NCBI RefSeq assembly: GCF_020382885.2
Contig: NC_058510.1
Span: forward strand, 1,598,001-1,662,000
Direction: 5' to 3'
Length of the DNA: 64,000 bases
From: Scatophagus argus
Taxonomy: Eukaryota > Chordata > Actinopteri > Scatophagidae
Below are positions 1 to 16,468 of the stretch, piece after piece (the first letter of the stretch is position 1; each line of letters opens with the position of its first letter). The notes beneath the pieces are model-generated. The model did no database searches, had not been told where the DNA came from, and was given only the letters and a program-made list of their open reading frames with translations. The position numbers and the translations under genes were made by a program.

Positions 1-397
1 CAGCTACACGCTGAACGTTAACCACGTTTGCTGATTCAGTTTAGCGTGTGCTAACATAAAGCTCACAAAGCACCGACGTGAATGTCTGTACAAAATGTGA
101 CGAAAACATGTCCAACGCTAACAGGCCTGTTTCAGTGAATTCACTGCAAATGTCAACGTCACAACGGCTCTAGAAACACCAAAGTTATGACGGTTAGTCC
201 TTTGGGGATTGATCAAAACATTATCATCGCGTCCCACAGAAGATGAGAATGGCTTTCATTTTTAAACGCCATCATCTCCAGTTATGTTGTTATCCTGACA
301 TAACAAAGCTTGTTTTCTCCTGACAATACCACTCGTGGGCAGAAACATGAGCACAAGCATCAAACCATCGTTATTCTAAGAGGGGTACCATATATAC

Positions 398-1298
398 TTT
401 ATTTTCAGGCCTTGTAACCATACAGTATCTACAGTACCATAGATAAAACCCAGGAATAAATAGTGTGTAATACTACATTATAGCACATTACAAAGGACAC
501 ACATTATCATGATACACGTATAATTTCAACCGTATTTAAAAATGGCAGATGTAATAGTCCATACGCCCGCGTCCATGCACATGCGTGACAGTTGGTCCAC
601 ATGTCCTCTATGTCTGTCTACTGCAAAACATAACATCAGGTCTCATCTATTTGGCATTTAACCATTACAGTCCAGCCACCAATTATAGCTAAAGGGACAG
701 TTCGCCCAAAAATGTAAATTCAGTCACGAGAAGCTTCACCTGACTTTCCATCAGCATGGGGTGAGCAGGCGACTGAATTGTCACTTTATTTGGGTGAACT
801 GTTCCTTTAAACTGTGTAAATCCTCAAAGAGATGTTCCCATGAAGATAGCTACAGATAACAACTACCGTTTACCACGTGTTAAAAGTATCTGCCACCGTT
901 TCAAATAGTTTTGGCTTCATTCAAGCAGGCATAAAATCTCAAGTAAATGTTCAGCACTGTTAGTTCGAATTAAATAACATCCTGTGGATAAAACAGTCCA
1001 GCAGCTAAACTGTAAAAGTGGACAGCTCCACGTTGGTACAGAAACATGTTTATGACAGCTCCCGCGCACTCCTTTTCGCTGTGGTTTGTCCGGTCCGGAC
1101 TCCTCACGTCCAGCTGTGGTAGACGCGGTCTTTGTGTATAGTGGACAGAGTTATTCGGCGTGGAAGAAACACCACAGCTTGGCCTCCAAACCCTTTTGAC
1201 ACGACGCAACAAACAGAGTCATCAGTCTGTCGACAGAGTGAAGTCCTGCACCCGCATGTGGCCTGTTAGTTTTAATGATGGCACGGGTTGCCCTTCTT
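398..1298 (-). other. fbxo45: fbxo45 3' UTR (probable extent)
   Basis: No coding signal is seen downstream of the fbxo45 stop. The first good minus-strand AATAAA is at 403-398, giving a 3' UTR of about 0.9 kb, which contains a small MITE at 691-810. The end is inferred from the signal only. Confidence 0.45.
691..810. repeat. Short MITE-like element in the fbxo45 3' UTR
   Basis: About 120 bp bounded by inverted ends: the left end reads AAAGGGACAGTTCGCCCAAA and the right end is close to its reverse complement (TTTGGGTGAACTGTTCCTTT). The interior resembles a very common teleost repeat that begins with 'cagttcaccc' and contains a 'gaagcttcacctgac' stretch. A diverged relative is seen near 13050-13210 in rbbp8. 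It is too short to code for anything. Confidence 0.6.
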
Positions 1299-3002
1299 CT
1301 AGCCGTCCAGAGGTTTTCCCAGGTACACCATGGTGACCTCGGTGTTGCCGTACACCGCAGAGACCGCAGGGTACAGGCAGGCCTTGGGCAGTCCACGAAA
1401 CGCTACTCCGAGAAACTCAAAACCCCTCTCGAAGGCTAACGTCTTGTCATCCATGTCTAAAATCACTCGTATTCTCTCCCCGATCTGTGGACAAACACAA
1501 TTACACCTCGCCAGATTACAAAAATACCAAATGAAAGTAAAGACAATGGCCAACATGTCTCCAAACACATTTCAACTTTGTTTCCAGATGGTGTGGATAC
1601 AGACGCAGCTCCGGCTCCTACCTGATATTTTGGTGCGTTGTTACACTGTGGGAAATTTCCGCTGACCTCTCCATTGTGAAGCAGGTTGTTATCGACCAGG
1701 TTCCAGCCCCAGCTCTGGTCATCGCTGCCCAGCAGGGCCACGTAGCCCTGGCACTGCATGGACGCCCGCTTCGTGGCGATGCCGATCACCGCCACGGTGC
1801 CCAGAGGGCCTTCCCACCAGATCTCCCAGGCGTGCCTCCCTTCCGAAAAGCCGATCTTGCCACGTGCGCCATCTGTGCTCTGGGCGATAGGATTGCGGTG
1901 CAGGGTGAAGCCGTTCTTCTTCACGTAAACGTTGCGGGAGCAGTCGTGGGAGCTCAGACCGTGCTGGAAGGCCTTGAGCTGTTGAGGGCGACGGGACAGG
2001 GACAACAGAGTTAAAGACTCCCCAAAACTCTTCAAACAGCAATGTAAAATATTGAAAATATAATTTAGAACGTGTTAAACAAAAGAAGCCCTCTCGTTGT
2101 ACTTGTTGGGAAACACAGATGCAAAACCAAAGTGGGACATGATCACAGAGTGGAATGTGCTGAGCTCCAAGTTCCTGTAAGTCCCATCCCATTTAGTTTG
2201 ACACGCATGATGAGTAACTGCTTATGGCTGCAGTTACAGTCTCAGGTGACTTTAGGTGATACTGAGATTTTTCCCTCAGTTAAATATTGATCTAGGCAAA
2301 ATGAGGTCTGCGGAGCTCCGGGATTCCTTGATGAACTTCTGTAGGAAGGCGTGGAAAACGACTTCACAACACAGCCTTTCACTTTCAGCGGGCCTATTTG
2401 CCTTGCATGTGGTGCAGAGGGTCATAGAGCAACGTAACAGCGACTGCGCTGTAATAAATGGTCTAATATTGGATAATGCTTCCTTGAGTCAAAACAACGT
2501 CACACCAAACCCCATTGAAGAATCTGCTAATTTAACTCGTGTTTTCAGCAAACAGGCACGGATTTATATAAATCGCTTTTCACGTCTTTATAAAGAAACT
2601 GTGAATGAATCACTAGAGTTTGTCTTTACGTTTTTTTTCCAACCAGAGAGAGAAAAGGCGGTATGTTGGTAAACCTACTTTCCCCTTGTAGGTGGGCAGG
2701 TTGCACAGGATGTCAGACCGCAAAGCTTCATCGCTCAGACTTCGGCTGCAGAGGCTGCGCCACACTTCGCTGTTTTCATCCGCCAGAATATTATTCCAGT
2801 GCCAGCAGACCAGCGAGCAACGCATCAGGTCGGAGAGCTCCAAATAGGAGAAAACGTGCTCCAGGACTCGAGCTGGCAACCTACCGGCCACCCCTGCGCC
2901 TCCTCCGGCTGAAGCAGCGTAGGGAAAGCCGGCGGAGCTGCAACTGGCTGCCGCTGCTGCGCCCAGACAGGAGGAGCCTCCTCCACCGGCCGCTCCAGAC
3001 AT
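1299..3002 (-). CDS. fbxo45: F-box/SPRY domain protein 1 (Fbxo45)
   Basis: Three coding exons on the minus strand: 3002-2679, 1978-1622 and 1484-1299, all with GT-AG borders, joining in phase 0 to give 288 aa (human about 286). Residues 1-40 are a Gly/Ala/Ser-rich lead. Residues 41-85 are the F-box ([16 protein letters not shown] start), and about 105-288 form the SPRY domain, with the conserved [18 protein letters not shown] and [13 protein letters not shown] stretches and the family ending YLGKPLDG. Known role: Fbxo45 pairs with the RING protein MYCBP2/PHR1 and Skp1 in an atypical ubiquitin ligase that acts at synapses and in axon growth. I chose the start at 3002 because it matches the family N-terminus; an in-frame ATG at 3053 would add 17 residues. 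The gene lies head-to-head with fam168b. Confidence 0.95.
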
Positions 3003-3719
3003 TATTACACCCCTGCTCCTTACCGACGACACCAGCCGAGCGAAGAGTTTCACCTTACACCGTAGAATGATTCCTAATATGAGTTACATACCAACATTTT
3101 ACATATAAAATCACACACAGGTCGCACTAAAATCACAACAGAATGGACCCTACTCTTCCCACTTTAATGGCTGAATGGAAACGATGCGTCAAGGTCCTCG
3201 AAGAGCAAATCCGATTAATGTGTTGCTGTCGAAGAAACGAGAAAAATCATTTGTGCAAGTGTTGGCTATATTAGTTTATAAACAAAATCAGTTAAACGCG
3301 GCGTTGATACGTTGTCAGATAAAACGACGCCGTTGCTAAATTTAAATAAATTCTATTTCCTGCGAGGACCACCGAGCTTACAAAATAACGAGCTCACACA
3401 TGATTTCTGCTGTTGCAGTGCGACGATATTCGATGTAATGGTTCTGATGTCAAAGTGAAGCGACTGGCTGGTGAAAAGAAAACACCAAACGGGCAACGAC
3501 GGTGAATAAGAACGTCTTTTTGACGAACAAATCGTAATAAGTAACCGGACCTGTCATGTCCTTTAGTCTGAGTCATAATTGTTTGACATTGTGCTCGCAT
3601 ATAGAAAAATAAAATTAAACAAATATTTGGTGAGTAAAGAAGAAAAACAGACGTTACGGTAAGAAATTTGGTCTACCTGATAAAGAAGAGTGTGATATAT
3701 CGTGGATCACGTGACGCTA
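3003..3719. promoter_or_regulatory. Shared region between fbxo45 and fam168b
   Basis: About 700 bp separate the fbxo45 start codon (minus) from the apparent first exon of fam168b (plus). There is no supported ORF. The region is a candidate bidirectional promoter. A palindromic TCACGTGA lies at 3707-3714, just before the fam168b first exon. Confidence 0.5.
3707..3714. promoter_or_regulatory. TCACGTGA E-box (USF/MiT-TFE type)
   Basis: A perfect 8-bp palindrome, TCACGTGA, followed closely by 'gacgctac' and a 'gtgacgcaaag' stretch. USF and MITF/TFEB factors are known to bind this core. The position, just upstream of the fam168b first exon, is typical of a promoter-proximal site. Use in vivo is inference. 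Confidence 0.4.
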
Positions 3720-3848
3720 CACGGAAGTGACGCAAAGTGAGTCAAAAGAGTTCAGTAAAGCATCTGGGAGCAAAACACCAGCTAGCTAGATTTCATTTTA
3801 CAGCCGAAGAGCACAGGAGGAGACAAACAGGCGGCCCAACAGTTAACA
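3720..3848 (+). other. fam168b: Probable non-coding first exon of fam168b
   Basis: A GC-moderate stretch downstream of the TCACGTGA box ends in a consensus donor at 3849 (AACA|GTAAGT). The next coding exon starts at an acceptor at 6165, 22 nt before the ATG. The 5' limit is a guess. The 2.3 kb intron between holds no ORF of note and one copy of a dispersed teleost repeat near 4975-5250. Confidence 0.45.
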
Positions 3849-4974
3849 GTAAGTTTTTGTTGGCTTTTGTCTCGACAGGAAGATTTTTGTGTAATTTATA
3901 GCGTCGGGACAGGCGTCACCGCGGAGCACAGCTGTCCGGCTGCTGGCAGCCTCCTGTGCTATGCGGCCTGTTGACAAGCTGTCCCCATCTGTCCGGGGAC
4001 GGTCCAGCGGTTTTCCGCGGTCAGACAGGTGATTAGCAGGTCAGTCGGCACACCGAGAGCAACCTGCAATGACGACCACGCTCAGCTAACGGCAGGCTGT
4101 GCACATAACGAGGCTCGTAAGCTAAGCTAGCTAGTGATAAGATAACAAAGCCCCGCTGCGTTCACTTTCTAAACCCCCTTGGGCTGAAAGGTTGCCATCT
4201 TTATTTTTGCAGGCAAGATGACTAATGTCACCTTTAAGAAAATACCTGCCGACCTTTGTTATCAAGACCTACCGGAAACAACCTTACAAAGAACACGTAA
4301 AAAAATGTAAAATGTAAATACATCAAGTAATTGAATTGCTCATCTTTCCTGTCGTGCGCCGTCTGTTTTGGTTAGCATCAATATTAAAACCGTTAATATA
4401 GCAGAATCACTGGCGTTCACTGATGTTTATCCTTTTTAATTATTAAATGAGATTGTTTTTTGTCAGATGTGAGGTTATGTTCTTCCCAGTGTGCTGCAGT
4501 AAAAGTCGGCCTATAAAACAGATTTGGCTTCGTAGCTTATGTAGCTGCATGATGTGCTAATATCAACCCCGAAGGAAACTCATGTCGTGACAGCTGTGGT
4601 TTCATTGCGTTAGCTTCACCTCGTAGAAAATGAATCTGAAAAATCTCTGTTTAAGCTGACTTGTAAAGTGGTGAACGGTGTTGGAGCACCGCTAGGGGGC
4701 AGCACAGAGACGTAGCAGGACCCAAGAGTAGACGCATATGATGAGCATCATGGGCTCCTCTCTTCGTAGAAATTGCAGAAAAATCTGTAAATCTTTTTAG
4801 TTTGTATGTAGTCACGTCTTCCCTAAAATATGTGGTTACAGACGTGTCTGAGGTGTGTGTGAAAGTATAGGAGTACTACAGGCTACAGTGTGATCCTACA
4901 CTCATCTGCTGCTTGTCACTTCAGTCATACTGAGTATTTATAATTAAGTATAGAAATTGTAGAATATTATAAAT

Positions 4975-5250
4975 TCAGGATGAAACTGACAGGAGGACGT
5001 ATATGAAGACAGCGGACGTGTCTCCGCTTCCTCCCACTATACTAAAATGAAGCCACAATATCCACGATAGGAGCACGACCATCTTGTTCCGGTGATGTCA
5101 TTTGGAGCCAGAGTCGGTGCAGTTGCGATAGGGAGGTGGAGCCGTTGTATGGAGTTCCCGTCTGAGCCAATCAGGAGCAGCACTCAGCTGTCAATCATCA
5201 CAGTTCACACACTTTTTGTAGCACCAAATAACTAATTAAAACCAAACGGA
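4975..5250 (+). repeat. Dispersed teleost repeat, copy 1
   Basis: The stretch from about 5016 to 5130 (tctccgcttcctcccact..., actaaaatgaa..., ggtgatgtcatttggagccagag) has a clear reverse-complement relative at 22375-22510 in nsmaf intron 1, so it is a dispersed element. It sits in fam168b intron 1. I see no ORF and no clean terminal repeats; the family is not named. Confidence 0.6.
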
Positions 5251-6186
5251 TGAGAAAAATTAACACTTAAACATATACCAGCATGATGAGTACTACTCAA
5301 AATGACAGAAAATGTTATTTTACGTGAGGGTTGGGCAGTTGAAAGGCAGTCCTGACATATGAGTGAATCAGTGTGTAAGATTGTGTTAATAAAATGTTTC
5401 AAAATGCATATGTGTTACAAGGGTTAGATTTTAGCTTTCCATGCATTTCATACTTCAAATATATACGCTATGGTGACAGTTAGGTGGAACACAAAAGCAG
5501 GAAGATGTTTATGGGATGGAGGCTTAGTTGAAACATGGAGGAGAGAAATTTAAACTCAGGCCCACACTGATACTTTGAGTACTGCGCTGTGTTAAATTAT
5601 TCATGTGATGTAAAACATGAGCTCACACAAAATGGTGCAGTTCGAGTTATGAGCACGCAGAGAAAAGAGGATATCTGTTGTGACTACGACCGAGGCAAGG
5701 TCATCTCCTCACCGCAAGCTTTTTGTCGGTGGGACAAAAGAAGCAACTTGAAGATGACACGGTTTAGCACAACTGGGCTCAACTTTTTGACATTTTATGG
5801 ACTAAAAATCAATTAATTCTGAAAATAACCCAAAGATTAGTCGAGAGCCCCACAAGTCACATGGCTGTCACAATACCGAATAGCGTTTTTGTACATTTTC
5901 CGCGGATCGCTGATGTAATGCATATTGTTCAGAGAAACGTTGATGAATAGTTTTTTTTAATGATGTGTTATAATTTTGTATAAAGACATCAGGGAATATA
6001 CTTTCAGTCATTGCACAGTTCATGGTCCACCCATGATCCATCAGCAGGGTCAGGAGACTGCGGTCCTTCTGGGTAACAGGATGCCCTTGAGACACTGTTG
6101 TTTGTGGACGCCTCTCTGGACCCTACCTGTACCCAGATGATGGTCTTTGCTTCTCTGATTGCAGCACCTGTGCATAGGCAGCCATA

Positions 6187-7447
6187 ATGAATCCGGTGTA
6201 CAGCCCTGCATCAACAGGGGTCCCCTTTACCAACACTAAGGGTATAGGCTACCCAGGTAATCTGTTTAAGCACATATCCTAATTACACGAAAGAAAAACT
6301 CTCAAGTCAGTGAAAGTCTTGATGTTTTTGCTCTCTTTTTGGTCATGCTAGCTGGATTCCCTGTCGGCTACGCTGCAGCTGCTCCGGCGTACACCCCCAG
6401 TGTGTATGCAGGAGCAAACCCAGCCTTCCCCAGTGGTAAGAAGGATGAAGCCACTGACTGAATGGGACCATGTGTTTAACTAGCAGCTGAGCTAACTTAA
6501 CGTGTCTTCCTCCCACCAGGCTATGCTCCGGGCACTCCTTTCAAAATGTCCTGCTCTCCCAACACGGGGACAGTCCCACCGTACTCCTCCTCACCCAACC
6601 CTTATCCTGCTGCTGTGTACCCGGTCAGGAGCACCTACCCCCAACAGAACCCCTATGCACAGGTCAGCGTGTCGTCGTTGTTGTTGTTGTCGCTGATCTT
6701 ATCTGTCCGAGTTATCATTTGATGAAGTCCTTCATGTTTTGAACTGTACTGTGGTTTGTTCCTCTTCGATGCAGGCGTTAATACCTTCGCAACAACAAGG
6801 CCCTTATTACACACAGCCGCTGTATGCTGCGCCGCCTCATGTTATCCATCACACAACAGTGGTCCAGCCTAATGGGATGCCTGCAGCCATGTATGCCCCG
6901 CCCATCCCTGCTCCCCGCCACAATGGTGTCGCCATGGGGATGGTAGCCGGCACCACCATGGCCATGTCAGCTGGTGAGCATTGGTTTCTATGTTATTGTT
7001 GATAACTGTTTGTTTTTGTAGTGATGCTAAAGTTGTACCTCCGTGCGTCGTACTTTTTTCGTGGCAGCCGAAGACAGAGTGACGAGTGGGCGGAGCTTTC
7101 ATGTCTGCCAAGTGAAGCCTTTAACCAGCATTCTTTCTAATTTCCAGCAGGGGGCAGCCTGATTGTGTGGAAGCTTGAGAATCCAAACTTGATGCTTTAA
7201 AGTGGTATTCCAATGTGTGACGTCCACTGTGTATTTTACAGCCAGCTTCTGTGGTCAGGAGGGAATAAAAGTGCAGGAAACACTCTATTTGCTTTTGCAA
7301 ATCAGCCTCCATAAATCTTCCTTTGTTGTGTCAGGAACTTTGTTGACAACGCCATCACCAGCGCCTGTGGCCCCCCACCAAGTCACGATGCCCACATATC
7401 GGCCTCCTGGGACCCCCAGCTACAGCTACGTGCCCCCGCAGTGGTGA
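6187..7447 (+). CDS. fam168b: FAM168B / myelin-associated neurite-outgrowth inhibitor
   Basis: Five coding exons: 6187-6256, 6352-6435, 6520-6662, 6775-6973 and 7335-7447. They join in phase to 202 aa (human FAM168B 195). The protein starts [14 protein letters not shown], is rich in Pro, Tyr and Ala, carries the family signatures [15 protein letters not shown] and [16 protein letters not shown], and ends [17 protein letters not shown] and [20 protein letters not shown] fit FAM168B better than FAM168A. Known role: a neuronal membrane-associated protein that restrains neurite outgrowth; the hydrophobic [10 protein letters not shown] segment (about residues 150-165) is the likely membrane part. 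A donor at 7460, 12 nt after the stop, and an acceptor at 7843 suggest that the 3' UTR is itself spliced. The gene is head-to-head with fbxo45 and followed on the same strand by rbbp8. Confidence 0.95.
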
Positions 7448-9265
7448 AGGGAGGGAAGCGTGAGTATGATGCTTTGGTGTTCCCGGACTGCGCATCAGTC
7501 TCTCACATGTCGTACGTCAGACCGGCACATCTGGGAACCTTCTGGGGGAAAACAAATGCCTCTTGCCACAGATTTTAATTTAAAAGTCAAATTAGTTGGC
7601 AAATGACCCAAAGACACGATGACAGGTAAACATATGTCTGCTCAGGCTGCTGTAGAACACACACAAGACGCATGGAAAAGATTGATGCTTCCTCAGTCCT
7701 GTCAGCCAGCTTAGCCACCCAAAGCAGGAGATAAATTAACTTCAGCTCGAAGACGTATCAGCAATGTGACGTTTTGATGTGTGCTTCACATAAACATGTT
7801 GCAGATTTCAGGTTTATATCCCTTCCTGTTGTTCCCTCTGCAGGTGAGACGATGGTAGATATGCATTCACACTCTACTCCAGTGTTTTCTGCTATTGGTG
7901 AAGACCTGCGGCGCCAGCGTCTGCAACCAGTTACTCTTCTTCCAGCATAATGTGAATCTAAAAAAAAAAACCCACACAGATAGAGGCCCATTTGGATAGT
8001 AGGGGGTGAATAATAGACACATCGCCCATGACCCCCTCGATGGAATAAGGCTGCATTCCACGTCACCCCCCAGCGCCAGCACCGTTCCAACCTGCTGCAT
8101 ATCTCGCATCAAACAGCAAAGCCTCCATGCAAACTGTTTCATAGACTGTCATGCAGGTTTTTACAGCTTAAACTCTTTTAAGTGGTGAAAAGGGAGTTTG
8201 GAATTTTTCATTTCTTTGTTTTTTATTTGGGGGACACATATGATGTTGAATGCATGTGTATATATAGATATATGAAGTAATGCTAGCTCAATCTACCTGC
8301 TGTGACAGATGCAAAATCATCAAAAGGCACACATCCAAAGGAACTAAAACAGTAATAATCTGCAATGCTGAACCACCAGTGACCATGTCTTACATGCGAA
8401 AGAAGAAAAGGCGTTTGTTCATGCAAAAACATACCTGCACAGATACGTGCAGAACAAACTGTAATATTTTCACTGCTTTGTGTTTTAGTAAGTGATGCTT
8501 GGTTTTTATTCTTTATCTCAGTGATGCAGTGTATGCATTTCGTCTCACCACTTTTTTGTTTTTTAGGAAAAAGATGAGACTTTGAGTTTCTGCGTCTGAC
8601 TGGTGGCCATTCCAACACTTAATCATTGCAAGTGTTTCATTTTTCCTGCCCTGTCAAACGTCTTAGCAAAAGAGAATCAACTTTTCCAAAAGTGTGGAGC
8701 AGCTTTTGTTCACTGCTCCAAATATTTCTGGGTGTTAAAACTACTCGCTTAGTTTAGCCGGGAAGCATCTCTGGTGGGGAACAAGTAGAGGGAAGTTGTT
8801 GGAAGTCATTTAAGAGCGTGAATGAGTAGGCACAGTATTGTGTGTGAGTATATATGTGTGTGTATCAAAGAGGATTAAAATAGAAACCATTAAAAAATGG
8901 TGCCATATAGTGCGACATGCCTAGAATGTTTGAGCTGTATCTCACAATAATCGATTTGTTCTTAGGTAGGTCTGAAGCACTACATCATTAAATCACTGCT
9001 AAGTGTGGACATGTTAGGAAAAACATGACATTGTTAAACTCTTTGTGAATAGCACTACTGAAGCAAGGCACTAATTCAAAACATTTTGTAAAGATATCTG
9101 ACCTTTTACATTGCTGGCTGTTTTACCTCAAGGTTCCAGGCTAACACACCAATATCACTGTTTCAGACATGCTTTTCTATGTTGCCTCAGTCACCTCTAT
9201 TTTGTAAATGTTATTTTTGTGATTTTGGTTCTTGTTTTGTATTCTTAAGAAAGACCAAAAATAAA
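7448..9265 (+). other. fam168b: fam168b 3' UTR, possibly spliced
   Basis: About 1.8 kb after the stop with no credible ORF. It includes a possible intron at 7460-7843 (GTGAGT donor, CCTCTGCAG acceptor) and an AT-rich tail with AATAAA near 9260. Human FAM168 genes also have long 3' UTRs. The end point is inferred from the polyadenylation signal. Confidence 0.5.
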
Positions 9266-9436
9266 AACAAATATAAGAATAATCCTTATAAGCTCTTTCT
9301 CTTTATTCTGCCTCTTTTGTTTGAACTTCTGAGCACAGGCTCATTTCTTAAATACCTGTCTAGTATAGTGTGAAGAGTGTGACAACCACAAAGATATGGG
9401 GTTTGAAAATGTACTTTATGAGTAAGTAGGCTTACT

Positions 9437-9477
9437 AATTATTATTATTATTGTTGTTGTTGTTGTTGTTGTTGTTG
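9437..9477 (+). repeat. (ATT)n/(GTT)n microsatellite
   Basis: A run of ATT followed by about nine GTT/TTG units between the fam168b 3' end and the rbbp8 promoter. Confidence 0.9.
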
Positions 9478-9545
9478 ACCAGAAGAGGGCGTCGAAGATT
9501 CCAAATTCGAAGGAGAAGAAGCACTATATCAAGTAGAAGAGGAGG

Positions 9546-9560
9546 ACTTCCCAGCATGCA
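9546..9560 (+). promoter_or_regulatory. ZNF143-like promoter motif of rbbp8
   Basis: ACTTCCCAGCATGCA resembles the ZNF143/STAF core (TTCCCAGCATGC), a common motif in promoters of housekeeping and cell-cycle genes. It lies about 150 bp upstream of a consensus donor at 9705 (TTAT|GTAAGT), which probably ends a non-coding first exon of rbbp8. Confidence 0.4.
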
Positions 9561-9876
9561 ACTCGACGCGCGAATTTGACTTCTGTTACGCTGTTCGAAA
9601 CATTGTTAACTTAGCATATTGTTGTTATTATTAGCTGCGTCAAAATATTTACGTAACAGTTCGTCCCTTCAAGGCTCTGCGTGTTTCGTGGACTCGTTTA
9701 TTATGTAAGTTTTGCTGGTGTTGTCGTGTAGTTTAGTGGCTAACAAACGTTAGCGCTTGTTGCTGTAACTTTGTGTTGTTTACAGGCAGGGAAAAGCTGC
9801 TAAGTGCGCATAACGTAAAAGACTCAGTTTATGTTTCCCGTAACCACCGAGAAAGACAAAGACATCAGTGTTTTGT

Positions 9877-9881
<5 letters not shown>

Positions 9882-9962
<81 letters not shown>
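9882..9962 (+). repeat. (TG)40 microsatellite in the rbbp8 5' intron
   Basis: About 81 bp of nearly pure TG between the apparent non-coding first exon (ending 9704) and the first coding exon (starting 10144). It is purine-pyrimidine alternating and therefore prone to Z-DNA and to length variation. Confidence 0.95.
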
Positions 9963-9966
<4 letters not shown>

Positions 9967-10167
9967 CGGCTTCAAAGTGTCTCAGTGGCAAACGTCAAGT
10001 GTTCATCTCGTTCGACACTAGTTAGCTGGACCGACTGACTGGACTTCAGCAGGGCTGAGCCGGTAGCATAATGTCGTGCTTGTGTTAAAGCAGACATATG
10101 CAGTAACTGCTGCTGTTGCTAAACCCTGCTGTTTGACTGGCAGAGGCCGGACTGGCTGTGGAGGACG

Positions 10168-16097
<5,930 letters not shown>

Positions 16098-16288
16098 AAA
16101 CCTGAAAATGTTTCTCGTGCAGCGTTTTTAAGATATTCGGCCCATTTGTGGACTTGATTCTGTGTTAAAACCGTGAGTTCAGGAAAGCTCTGTGGTATTC
16201 GGTGACCGTTTTAATGTGGACCAGTTTTAAGTGTTTCACTTGTGTTTGGTCTCTGTTCAGTTTTTGCAGACTGGGGTACGTTTGGATA

Positions 16289-16375
16289 AATAAAAATGAG
16301 CGACACGTACGTAGTGAGCCGAATGAGTCACTTTGGTTTGCTGAATTAATAAGAGCACACAAACATCAGTTTATT
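16289..16375. terminator. Convergent poly(A) signals of rbbp8 and tmem241
   Basis: AATAAA on the plus strand at 16289-16294 fits the rbbp8 3' end, 190 nt after its stop. AATAAA on the minus strand (TTTATT at 16370-16375) fits the tmem241 3' end, about 95 nt after its stop. The two genes therefore end within roughly 100 bp of each other, and their transcripts may overlap slightly. Confidence 0.5.
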
Positions 16376-16468
16376 TGGTCAGAAGATTATCAGAGCGCAG
16401 ATTAGAAAAGACACAAAGAAGGTACAAAAAACACTTGTAGAAGACACTGAAGTGACGGTTCAGTCTCA

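Noticed and set aside
1330-2014. Plus-strand frames of 111-112 codons opposite fbxo45
   Set aside because: Antisense shadows of the highly conserved SPRY exons.
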